Below, piece after piece: positions 17,759-27,153 of a stretch of 64,000 nt of DNA. Each line of letters opens with the position of its first letter. Within the stretch, counting starts at the first letter, position 1. The stretch spans positions 3,410,001 through 3,474,000 of the forward strand of contig OZ243976.1 of NCBI GenBank assembly GCA_965214795.1. Reading direction: 5' to 3'. Under the pieces are notes generated by a model. The model saw nothing but the letters and a program-made list of their open reading frames with translations. It was not told the origin of the DNA and searched no databases. Position numbers and translations under genes: made by a program. This stretch comes from JAJDXW01 sp965214795. Lineage in GTDB: Bacteria > Pseudomonadota > Gammaproteobacteria > HK1.

Positions 17759-18487
17759 TCAGGAGCCTGCGTCCGGCTCGGACCCCTGCGAGGAGTGAAA
17801 ACGGGCTTCCAGTTCCTCGACGCGCACCTCCAACTCCTGCCGGACGACCTCCAACCGCTTCAGACGCGCATCCGATTCCCGACGGGCGGCTGCCTCCTCC
17901 ATGGGGTTGAGGAGATAGCGCCCGGTCGCCGGGTCTCGGAACCGCAGCGTCCCGTCCTCCAGGCGAAGGTCGAGCCCGAGCGCCTCGCTGCGATGAGCGA
18001 GCCCGCCACCCGGCAACTCCCATGCCGACATCGGCTCGTAGTCTCCATCCACCAGGCGCAGCCCCAGCAACGCCGGCCTCAGGTACTCCTCCAGCGGGTC
18101 GAACTGGAAGTACTCCCCCACCCCCAGCGAACGGTATACTTCGCGCTTCGGCCCGTGGTCTTCGCGCCGCGTGCTTCGAGACGTGAACTCCAACACGAAG
18201 TCCGGCCCCTTGGGCTCCTCCCACAGGCGGTAGGTGCGCCGGTTCCCCCGGGGCGCACCGAGCACCACGAAGATGTCCGGCGCTACCACCGCCCGCGGGT
18301 TGCCCCGCTCGTAGTACAGGAACAGGTTGCCGGCCACGTACACGTCCTGGTGCTCCCGGAAGTGCTCGCGAAGCATGTACCGGGTTTCGAGCAGGAGGTC
18401 GATGTGGGCGTCGGTCTCACCCACCGGCCGGCCGTCGGATTCGGGGTAGACGACCTCGGGGGGAGCATCGAAGACGGCCTGCACCAT
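17759..18487 (-). CDS. Uma2-family (DUF820) putative endonuclease with coiled-coil tail
   Basis: A 242-residue protein with the PD-(D/E)xK-like Uma2 fold: VVAPDIFVVLG, PDFVLEFTSRSTRRED and the KREVYRSLGVGEYFQFDP segment, which supply acidic and lysine residues of the nuclease-like core. A C-terminal coiled coil follows (about residues 200-235, rich in Glu, Arg and Leu). Uma2 proteins are abundant in some bacteria, notably cyanobacteria, and their biological role is unclear. ATG 18487 has GGAGG eight bases upstream. The stop lies six bases from a family B element, and degraded Uma2 fragments lie just upstream at 18953-19479. Confidence 0.8.
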   Translation of the reverse strand: MVQAVFDAPPEVVYPESDGRPVGETDAHIDLLLETRYMLREHFREHQDVYVAGNLFLYYERGNPRAVVAPDIFVVLGAPRGNRRTYRLWEEPKGPDFVLEFTSRSTRREDHGPKREVYRSLGVGEYFQFDPLEEYLRPALLGLRLVDGDYEPMSAWELPGGGLAHRSEALGLDLRLEDGTLRFRDPATGRYLLNPMEEAAARRESDARLKRLEVVRQELEVRVEELEARFHSSQGSEPDAGS

Positions 18488-18952
18488 GGGGGTGCCCTCC
18501 GTTTCCCTGCGGGCTCGGTGCGCCGTGATCCCGCGGCGCGCGGGGCAAGAGTACCACCGCTCCCCCCGTCGCCGACCAGGCAGGGGGCGGACGGACGGGA
18601 AGCCGTGCACCGGACCGAACGAGCGGCCGGGGGCCGGGCCGGAGAAGAGACCGGATTCGGAACGTGGTTCGGCGGCGGGAGGACATGCAGCCATTGTGCG
18701 CCCGCGACCGTCTCCGCCGCGCAAGGAATCGCGCCGTCTTCGGGAGGGATTCCGGCCGAAGAATGCGGGAGGATTTCCCGCAAGCCGTAGGTCGCGGTTC
18801 TGTGCCGGGTATGGTCTCGGGGGTATCGTCCGGCGCAACCGGCCGGGGGCGAGCGCGGCGCGCCGGCCGGACCGGACCGACCTGGCGTCAAACAGACGTT
18901 GACACTGCATTGCGGCGGCCCCACGATGGGCGCTCCGGAAAGGAGGCCGGAC

Positions 18953-19081
18953 GTGCCCCTCGACACCAACATCGGTTCCACGACTCCCACGCCTCCCGCA
19001 ACCGAGGTGGCGGCGCCTGCCGCAGGTGGACCACGCGGCATGCCCGCACCCCGCCCGCACCCGGCTGCCGCGGACAGGTGA
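18953..19081 (+). pseudogene. N-terminal fragment of a Uma2-type gene
   Basis: A GTG preceded by AAGGAGG at ideal spacing opens a 42-codon frame, PLDTNIGSTTPTPPATEVAA and on, ending in TGA at 19079. Thr/Pro-rich openings of this kind occur in some Uma2 proteins, and a Uma2 core fragment follows within 40 bases in another frame. I read this as the start of a decayed gene. It could be a short independent ORF. Confidence 0.35.
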
Positions 19082-19116
19082 GGGGCGGACATCGGGGGGA
19101 GCGGGACTTCCCGGAC

Positions 19117-19479
19117 ATGGTGGTGGAAGTGGATCACACCATGGACGTTCGCCGGGGGAGGCTCGGGGGGTACCAGGAGGGGGGGCCGGAAGTGTGGGTG
19201 CTGGTGCCCGAGCGCGACACGCGGATCCGCTCCGCCAGGCGGCGCCCGGGTCTCACGATCCACGTGCGGGAAGGCGGGCAACACCGCACGGCGAACGAGA
19301 GCCGGGCCTTTCCGGGATGGAGGGTGGAGGAGATCAACGCGGCGAAGAACGAGACGCGCCTGACGGCGGCCGCGAGCGTGGTTCCGGAGCGGGTGGGTCG
19401 GGTGCTGCGCGGCTGCGGCAGGCACGGAACGGAGCTCCGACGGAAGCGGGAGGCGAGACACGGGATTCGGCATGGCTGA
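19117..19479 (+). pseudogene. C-terminal Uma2 fragment upstream of argG
   Basis: One frame reads FPDMVVEVDHTMDVRRGRL, then EVWVLVPERDT, RPGLTIHVREGG, RAFPGWRVEEINAA and SVVPERVGRVL. These are consecutive C-terminal Uma2 segments. The N-terminal half is missing, so an ATG at 19117 would start inside the nuclease core. The frame ends in TGA at 19477, overlapping the argG start by eight bases. I call it a truncated pseudogene; read-through into argG may still matter. The rest of 18488-18952 holds nothing I can assign. Confidence 0.6.
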
Positions 19480-20719
19480 CGGCATCGGCAAGATCGTGCT
19501 CGCCTATTCGGGCGGGCTCGACACCTCCATCATCCTCAAGTGGCTGCAGGAGCGCTACGGGTGCCGGGTGGCGACCTTCACCGCCGATCTCGGCCAGGGC
19601 GAGGAACTCGAAGCGGCGCGCCGCAAGGCCGAGCTCCTCGGCGCGGCGTCCATCCACGTCGAGGACCTGCGCGAGGAGTTCGCCCGCGACTTCATCTTTC
19701 CGATGTTCCGGGCGAACGCGGTGTACGAGGGCGAGTATCTGCTCGGCACGTCCATCGCACGACCCCTCATCGCCAAACGCCTGGTGGAGATCGCGGACAC
19801 CGAAGGCGCGGACGCCATCGCGCACGGGGCGACCGGCAAGGGGAACGACCAGGTCCGGTTCGAGCTCGGGGCCTACGCCCTTCGCCCCGGCATCCGGATC
19901 GTCGCGCCCTGGCGGGAATGGGACCTCGGATCGCGCGAGAGCCTGCTGGCGTATGCGCAGGCGCACGGCATACCCATCGAGCGGCAGGCGGGCAACCAGT
20001 CGCCCTACTCGATGGACGCGAACCTGATGCACGTCTCGTTCGAGGGGAACGAGCTGGAGGACCCCTGGACGGAGCCGGCCGACTCGATGTGGCGGATGAC
20101 CCGCTCGCCCGAGGACGCCCCCGACCGGCCGGTCTCCGTCACCCTCGCCTTCGAGCGGGGTGACGTCCTCGCGGTGGACGGGGAGGCGATGACTCCCGGC
20201 GAGGTGATGGCGACCCTGAACCGGCTCGGCGGCGAGCACGGCGTCGGGCGCATCGACATCGTCGAGAACCGCTACGTCGGCATGAAGGTGCGGGGCTGCT
20301 ACGAGACGCCGGGGGGCACCATCCTCCTCCGCGCGCACCGTGCGATCGAATCCATTACCCTCGACCGTGAGGTGGCCCACCTCAAGGACGAGCTGATGCC
20401 GCGATACGCGAGCCTCGTCTACAACGGCTACTGGTGGAGCCCGGAACGGGTTGCCCTCCAGACCTTCATCGACGAGACCCAGCGCACCGTGAACGGGGAG
20501 GTGCGGCTCGAGCTCTACAAGGGCAACGTGCTCGTCACCGGGCGCCGGTCGGAGACCGACACCCTGTACCGCCCCGACATCGCGACGTTCGAGGACGACC
20601 GCGGCGCGTACGATCAGCGCGACGCCGAGGGCTTCATCCGGCTGAACGCGCTTCGCATGCGGGTCGCCGCCGCATCGGCCGCGGCCGCGGCCGATGCGGC
20701 GGCGGCGCGGGAGCCCTGA
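19472..20719 (+). CDS. argG: Argininosuccinate synthase
   Basis: A 415-residue ATP-pyrophosphatase joining citrulline and aspartate in arginine synthesis. The PP-loop AYSGGLDTSIILKW is at the N-terminus; HGATGKGNDQVRFE and NQSPYSMDANLMH are family signatures. It belongs to the short (about 400-residue) type common outside enterics. The C-terminus ends in an Ala-rich tail (RVAAASAAAAADAAAA) encoded by a perfect palindrome. ATG 19472 is eight bases inside the end of the Uma2 remnant. No other arg gene is adjacent. Confidence 0.96.
   Translation: MADGIGKIVLAYSGGLDTSIILKWLQERYGCRVATFTADLGQGEELEAARRKAELLGAASIHVEDLREEFARDFIFPMFRANAVYEGEYLLGTSIARPLIAKRLVEIADTEGADAIAHGATGKGNDQVRFELGAYALRPGIRIVAPWREWDLGSRESLLAYAQAHGIPIERQAGNQSPYSMDANLMHVSFEGNELEDPWTEPADSMWRMTRSPEDAPDRPVSVTLAFERGDVLAVDGEAMTPGEVMATLNRLGGEHGVGRIDIVENRYVGMKVRGCYETPGGTILLRAHRAIESITLDREVAHLKDELMPRYASLVYNGYWWSPERVALQTFIDETQRTVNGEVRLELYKGNVLVTGRRSETDTLYRPDIATFEDDRGAYDQRDAEGFIRLNALRMRVAAASAAAAADAAAAREP
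20665..20704. repeat. Perfect 40-bp palindrome at the end of argG
   Basis: Twenty bases (CGCCGCATCGGCCGCGGCCG at 20665-20684, read left to right) are followed directly by their exact reverse complement, with no loop. It encodes part of the Ala-rich ArgG tail and ends 12 bases before the argG stop codon. In RNA it would make a very stable hairpin, but no U-tract follows, so a classical intrinsic terminator is not shown. Confidence 0.9.
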
Positions 20720-20806
20720 TCATCTTTCCCGCACGCATCGGCCGCCGGCCGGAACCCGACCGAAGGGGCGGGGTCCGTCTCCTCCTGCCCGATCGGAGGC
20801 CGGACC

Positions 20807-21922
20807 ATGCCTGAGCCGTTTGCGGCCGCCCTCTCCCTCGGCGACGACTGGCGCGAGGTGGCCGAGGCGCTCGGAAGCCGGCTCGCCGGCGCCGCGGGAC
20901 AGCTCGGCCTCCTCTACACCGCCGAGCCCTTCGCGCCCCACCAAGGGGAGATGCTCGGCATCCTGCGGCAGCGCACCGGCGCACCGGACTGGGTATCCGC
21001 GGCAGGGTACGGGGTGATCGCGGCCGGCGAAGAGCACTACGGCGAATCCGGCGCGTCCGCCCTTCTCCTCGACCTTCCCCCGAACAGCTACCGTCTCTTC
21101 GCGGGAGGGCGGGACGCCGGCGCCGACCTCGCGTCGAGGGATCCGGAGTGGCTCGCGGCGGCGGCGATGCCGCTCGCCCTCACCCACGTCGACCCGCGCG
21201 ACCCGGGTGCCGCCGGAGCGGTGGAGGGCCTCGCGGCCGGCACCGGAAGCTTCCTGGTCGGCGGCCTCACGGCCGCCGCCACCCGCGCGCCGCACCAGGC
21301 GGGCGGCGCCACGGGGGTCTTGAGCGGGGTCGCGCTCTCGCCCGCGGCGATCGAGATCGCGACCGCCCTGAGCCAGGGCTGCACCCCGCTCGGCAGGAAC
21401 CACGTCGTCACCCGGGGGAAGGACAACCTCCTGTTCGAGCTGGACGGGCGCCGTGCGCTCGACGTCTTCAGGGAGGACATCGGCGAAGAGCTCGCATCGG
21501 ACCTTCGGCGGGTCGGCGGGCTCATCTTCGCCGCCCTTCCGGTGGCGGGCTCGGACACCGCGGACTACACGGTGCGAAACCTGGTGGGAATCGATCCGGA
21601 AAGCGGGGTGATCGCGATCGGCGAAGTGGTCCCCGAGGGCGGCAAGGTGCTGTTCTGCCGGCGCGACCGGGAGACCGCGGTGGGGGACATGCGAAGGATG
21701 ACGGAAGACCTCAAGCGCCGCGTCGGCGACCGGGTCATTCGGGGCGGGGTCTACGTCTCCTGCGCCGCGCGGGGGCCGAACCAGTTCGAACCCCCGGAGA
21801 GCGAGACGGAGATCATCCGGGACACCCTCGGCGCGTTCCCGATGGTGGGGTTCTTCGCCAACGGCGAGCTCAATCGGGACCGCATCTACGCCTATACCGG
21901 CGTGCTGACGCTGTTCCTCTGA
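20807..21922 (+). CDS. FIST-domain signal-transduction protein
   Basis: A 371-residue FIST protein: an N-terminal FIST domain (about residues 25-205, with WVSAAGYGVIAAGEE) and a C-terminal FIST_C domain (about 215-360, with DYTVRNLVGIDPESGVIAIG and GVYVSCAARGPNQF). FIST domains are thought to bind small ligands, possibly amino acids, in signalling; here no histidine kinase or GGDEF partner is fused or adjacent. ATG 20807 has GGAGG seven bases upstream. It sits 87 bases after argG in the same direction, so co-transcription is possible. Confidence 0.85.
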   Translation: MPEPFAAALSLGDDWREVAEALGSRLAGAAGQLGLLYTAEPFAPHQGEMLGILRQRTGAPDWVSAAGYGVIAAGEEHYGESGASALLLDLPPNSYRLFAGGRDAGADLASRDPEWLAAAAMPLALTHVDPRDPGAAGAVEGLAAGTGSFLVGGLTAAATRAPHQAGGATGVLSGVALSPAAIEIATALSQGCTPLGRNHVVTRGKDNLLFELDGRRALDVFREDIGEELASDLRRVGGLIFAALPVAGSDTADYTVRNLVGIDPESGVIAIGEVVPEGGKVLFCRRDRETAVGDMRRMTEDLKRRVGDRVIRGGVYVSCAARGPNQFEPPESETEIIRDTLGAFPMVGFFANGELNRDRIYAYTGVLTLFL

Positions 21923-22223
21923 TTTCCGCCGGACGACTCGGGGGGTGGGCCGCCGCCCGCGCCGCGAAGAACACGCCCCGGGAGAGCACGCGCGCTCCGG
22001 CGGGGACGCGCGGCTCCCTGCTCCCGGACGTCATGGACCGGCCTGCCCGGGCCTCGGGACGGATGGACCCCGTTTCGGGGTCGGAACCTTGAACCACGGA
22101 GCCACATCGAGGAGGACCCGTCAATCCACGACCCGGGTGCGTGCGAACCCCATGTTTTCCCATCCCGTCACGGCGAAATCGGGGTCGGAACGGGGGTTCC
22201 CGATCCTCTTTCGAACCGATGAT

Positions 22224-22320
22224 CCGAAGTCGGCGGCAACCGAAGAATCAGGCGTCGAATCAAGACGATACGCTCACCGGTGGTCATCAAGGAAGGCCGA
22301 GAACGAATTTGTCCCGGAGG
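22224..22320 (+). repeat. Dispersed repeat family C, copy 2
   Basis: About 97 bp matching 4711-4808 in the same orientation. It lies in the 652-base gene-free stretch (21923-22574) between the FIST gene and the DUF2007 gene, 56 bases before family A copy 3. The remaining 300 bases to its left hold no frame I can support; GTTTCGGGGTCGGAACC and a related AATCGGGGTCGGAACGG about 115 bases apart hint at further decayed repeats. Confidence 0.68.
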
Positions 22321-22376
22321 GGATCCTCAGAGCCGTTTCACATCAAGATTCGAGCCCCGGGCAGGTCGGATCAGGA

Positions 22377-22535
22377 CCGTCTTTTGTTGTGGCCGAGTGC
22401 TGGCAGTGGGTGAGGATCCCCCTGCCGTGCGGTCGAGGACGGCTCCATGAGGCCCGAACCGACCCGCACAAGACGAACTGCGCTCCCGAATGACCTGCCG
22501 AACAGGCCCTGTTCACCCGTCGCCGGACAAAAACG
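22377..22535 (+). mobile_element. Family A dispersed element, copy 3 (MITE-like)
   Basis: About 159 bp in the opposite orientation to copies 1 and 2. It starts CCGTCTTTTGTTGTGGCC and ends CACCCGTCGCCGGACAAAAA, the same imperfect inverted ends. Internal blocks such as TGCCGAACAGGCCCTGTTCA match the other copies. It ends 40 bases before the stop codon of the DUF2007 gene. Confidence 0.7.
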
Positions 22536-22574
22536 AGTCCCGTCCTGGGAAGGTCGCCCTCCTGGCGTCGAGTT

Positions 22575-22892
22575 TCAGGATGTTACGATGGGGCCGCCCG
22601 CGCAGCGCCAGCAGGCCCCGAACTCGGGCTCGATCCACTCGCCGCACACGGGGCAACACCATGCCTCGCCCGCCGCCTCGCCCGGCCGGGCCTCCTCGAG
22701 GATCGCGCGGGCGCGGGCCTCGTCTCCGTCCTCCGTTACCCAGAGCTCCGGCCAGCACTCGGTCGGCGGGAGTTCCCCCGCGCCGCCGAGAAGGTACTCG
22801 TTCTTGACGATGCACCCGATCCCGTGCTCCTCGAGGACCGCCCGGAGGTAGCCGGCGACCATGGGGTCGTGGGAAGTGAACACCCGCTTCAC
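22575..22892 (-). CDS. DUF2007 protein with C-terminal zinc ribbon
   Basis: A 105-residue protein. The first 70 residues (KRVFTSHDPMVAGYLRAVL, then GIGCIVKNEYLLGGAGELPP, then PELWVTEDGDEARARAIL) match the DUF2007 putative signal-transducing fold, related to PII-like small domains. The tail has two CxxC pairs (CPVCGEW and ACWRCAGG), so a zinc ribbon is likely. GTG 22892 has GGAG eight bases upstream. It follows lysS in the same direction with a 79-base gap and may be its last operon gene. Function unknown. Confidence 0.8.
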   Translation of the reverse strand: MKRVFTSHDPMVAGYLRAVLEEHGIGCIVKNEYLLGGAGELPPTECWPELWVTEDGDEARARAILEEARPGEAAGEAWCCPVCGEWIEPEFGACWRCAGGPIVTS

Positions 22893-22971
22893 TTCGTTCT
22901 CTCCCCCGGCGCCCGTCTTCCCGTCTCGCCCGCGAATCGCGAATCCGCCACCGGCGAGCCGGGAAAGCCGG

Positions 22972-24656
<1,685 letters not shown>

Positions 24657-24660
<4 letters not shown>

Positions 24661-25761
24661 GCCCCGACCCCCGCCTTGAGGCTCGCTTCGATGAAGGGGT
24701 CGAGGTTGCCGTCCAGCATGCCCTGGGGGTTGCCGGTTTCGACACCGGTGCGAAGGTCCTTGATCCGCGACTGGTCGAGCACGTAGGAGCGGATCTGGCT
24801 TCCCCATCCGATGTCCGCCTTCGCGTTCTCGACCACCTGGCGCTCCGCGTTCCGGCGCCGCACCTCCAGCTCGTAGAGCTTCGCCCGGAGCTGCCTCGTC
24901 GCAGTCGCGCGGTTCTTGTGCTGGGAGCGATCGTTCTGGCACTGGACCACGATGCCGGTCGGCAGATGCGTGATGCGGACCGCGGACTCGGTGCGGTTGA
25001 CGTGTTGGCCGCCCGCGCCGCTCGCCCGGTAGACGTCGATGCGAAGGTCGGCCGGATTGATGTCGACGTCGATGTCGTCGTCCACCTCGGGGGACACGAA
25101 CACCGCCGCGAACGAGGTGTGGCGCCGGTTGCTCGAATCGAACGGCGACTTGCGAACGAGCCGGTGGACCCCGGTCTCGGTACGGAGCCAACCGTAGGCG
25201 TGGTCGCCGGAGACGCGGACGGCCACGCTCTTCAGCCCCGCCACTTCGCCGGGCGACTCCTCGAGCAGCTCCGTGCCGAAACCCCGGTGCTCGGCCCAGC
25301 GAAGGTACATCCGGAGCAGCATGGCCGCCCAGTCCTGCGCCTCCGTCCCTCCCGAGCCGGCGGTCACCTCGAGGAAGGCGTTGCGGCCGTCCATGGCGCC
25401 GGAGAACATCCGCTGGAACTCGATGCGGCCGACCTCGGAATCGAGGCGCTCCACGTCCTCCGCGACCGCCCCGGCGGTGTCCTCGTCGCCGTCCGCGGCC
25501 GCGAGATCGAGCAGCTCGGCCGCATCCGCGAGCGCCCCGTCGGTCCGGTCGAAGGTATCGACGACCCGCTCGAGACCGGCCCGCTCGCGCCCGAGGCGCT
25601 GCGCCCGCTCCGCGTCTCTCCAGACCGCGGGGTCCTCCAGTTCGCGCCGGATCTCGGTGAGCCGTTCGCGTTTCACGGCGACGTCAAAGATACCCCCTGA
25701 GAGCGATCATGCGCTCTTGCAGGCCGTGTATCCGCGTCGCCAACAGATTGAATTCGAGCAT
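24657..25761 (-). CDS. prfB: Peptide chain release factor 2, programmed +1 frameshift
   Basis: RF2 recognises UAA and UGA. The first frame runs from ATG 25761 for 25 codons (MLEFNLLATRIHGLQERMIA and on) to an in-frame TGA at 25684-25686. A +1 slip at CTT then continues with GAC at 25685 for 342 residues, giving 367 residues in all; the E. coli factor is 365. The anticodon-mimic tripeptide SPF is in RKSPFDSSNRR and the GGQ motif is in SGAGGQHVNRTESAV. It overlaps lysS by four bases. Annotating only the long frame would lose the true N-terminus. Confidence 0.96.
25684..25700 (-). promoter_or_regulatory. RF2 autoregulatory frameshift site
   Basis: On the minus strand the sequence is CTCAGGGGGTATCTTTGAC. 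It has the internal Shine-Dalgarno-like AGGGGG, the slippery CTT and the poorly terminated TGA-C, spaced as in E. coli prfB. Low RF2 favours the +1 shift and hence more RF2. Confidence 0.95.
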
Positions 25762-25873
25762 GAATCACTCACCTCCGCCGGGTGCGGATGGTAGCACGGC
25801 CACCTTCGGGGCAACCGCCACGACGTGGCCGGACCCCGTCGCGCGGGAATCCGGAAGCACCGCCCCGCCCGTC

Positions 25874-25920
25874 GAGTGACCGCACCCGCCGAGTGACCGC
25901 ACCCGCCCAGCGACCGCACC
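25874..25920. repeat. 17-bp tandem repeats upstream of prfB
   Basis: GAGTGACCGCACCCGCC occurs twice exactly (25874-25890 and 25891-25907) followed by a partial, diverged third unit. It lies in the 167-base gap between the RpfE-like stop and the prfB start, so it may sit in the prfB leader or promoter. Confidence 0.7.
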
Positions 25921-25928
25921 GCGGGGTC

Positions 25929-27059
25929 TCAGGACCTCCCGGCCTCCCCCGCGAGGAGGAACGCGGCGAGACCGCCCGGGGGGACGGGAACCTCCGCGCG
26001 ACGCATCCGCCGGCCGGCCGCCTCGAACACCGCCCCGCCGGTCTGAAGCCCGGCATCGACGGTTACCCGCCGCACCCGCTCCGCCGTGACCTCGTCGAGC
26101 AAGGCACGGAACCAGCGCTCCTCCAGGCCGAGGAGTTCGCGACGCCAGGACTCGACGTCACGGCCGACGACCGCGCGCCAGCACCCGGGGCCGGGGGCGA
26201 CGAGTCGGTGGCCGGACAACTCGCCCGGGCGACCGGACTCTCCGTCGAGCCCGCGCACCCGGGCGCCGCCTCGCTCCGCGAGGGCCCGGACCAGCAGGTC
26301 ATCGGCCACGACTTCATGATACCGGCGGCGCGGGACGGGTCCCGGCTCGCCCGCCCCCCAGAACCAGACGCTGTTGACCGGCAGTTCTCCCCGTGCCTCG
26401 CGGGCCCGGTTCCCGGGGTGGGTGTGGAGCACCATCTGGGCTTCGTTCATGCGCCGCCGCCAGACCGACCCCTCGTTGCCCGCCGGAAGCGAACCGCCGG
26501 CCCCGCGGAGCGCGACCACGCCGGGGGGCCGGAACACCGCCTCCGGCCGCTTCGCGAGCCGCGCGTACCAGCGGGTCGGATGGGGAGCCTCGAACCGGAT
26601 CCCCTCCGGCGCGAAATGCTGGTCAAGGGCCCCGGCGAGCCCCCGTGCCTCCTCCGGGGAAAGGGTGAAGTGGGACGCGTCGTACAAACGCGCGGTGTCG
26701 AGATCGGGACGCAGGTGCACCGGATCGGCGCAAAGGGGAACGAAGGCGGGCCCGTCCGGGCCGGCCGCGTCTCCGGAAGCGGCGCTCCCGGCATCGCGAT
26801 CCCGGAGGAGCGCGGCGGCGGGTACGTCGTCCCCTCCCGCCCGATAGCCGAACACCCCGAACACGAGACGCTCGAACGACTCGGACTCCTCGCCGCCCGC
26901 GCGCCGCCCCCGCCGGGCCGGCCGGGCGCGGGCGAGGATCCCGAGCAGGCCCGGCAGATCGAGCCCCCGGACGACGTCTTCCGCGAGGGCCCGGGGCCAC
27001 GGGCCGAGGAGGCCGGGGACGTGCACCGTCACTTCGCGCTTCGCGGCCCGCGTCCTCAT
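25929..27059 (-). CDS. RpfE-like conserved protein (COG4255 type), function unknown
   Basis: A 376-residue protein. The diagnostic block RRRMNEAQMVLHTHPGNRAR, then GELPVNSVWFWGAGE near residue 225 matches the gammaproteobacterial family called regulatory protein RpfE in Xanthomonas, remotely like phosphoglycerate-mutase/phosphatase proteins. In Xanthomonas rpfE lies near recJ, prfB and lysS; here the prfB-lysS neighbours are kept and recJ is absent. HFTLSPEEA and HFAPEGIRFEAPHPTRWY are other likely family segments. Its biochemical role is unknown. The ATG has only a weak AAGGCG upstream. It reads towards prfB. Confidence 0.65.
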   Translation of the reverse strand: MRTRAAKREVTVHVPGLLGPWPRALAEDVVRGLDLPGLLGILARARPARRGRRAGGEESESFERLVFGVFGYRAGGDDVPAAALLRDRDAGSAASGDAAGPDGPAFVPLCADPVHLRPDLDTARLYDASHFTLSPEEARGLAGALDQHFAPEGIRFEAPHPTRWYARLAKRPEAVFRPPGVVALRGAGGSLPAGNEGSVWRRRMNEAQMVLHTHPGNRAREARGELPVNSVWFWGAGEPGPVPRRRYHEVVADDLLVRALAERGGARVRGLDGESGRPGELSGHRLVAPGPGCWRAVVGRDVESWRRELLGLEERWFRALLDEVTAERVRRVTVDAGLQTGGAVFEAAGRRMRRAEVPVPPGGLAAFLLAGEAGRS

Positions 27060-27153
27060 CGCCTTGATCCGCAGTCGGCATCCGAGCCCGGAAGAACGCC
27101 ACCGGAATGCGATGGACGACGCGGCCGGAACCCGCGGTCCCCGGGCGAAGTGC

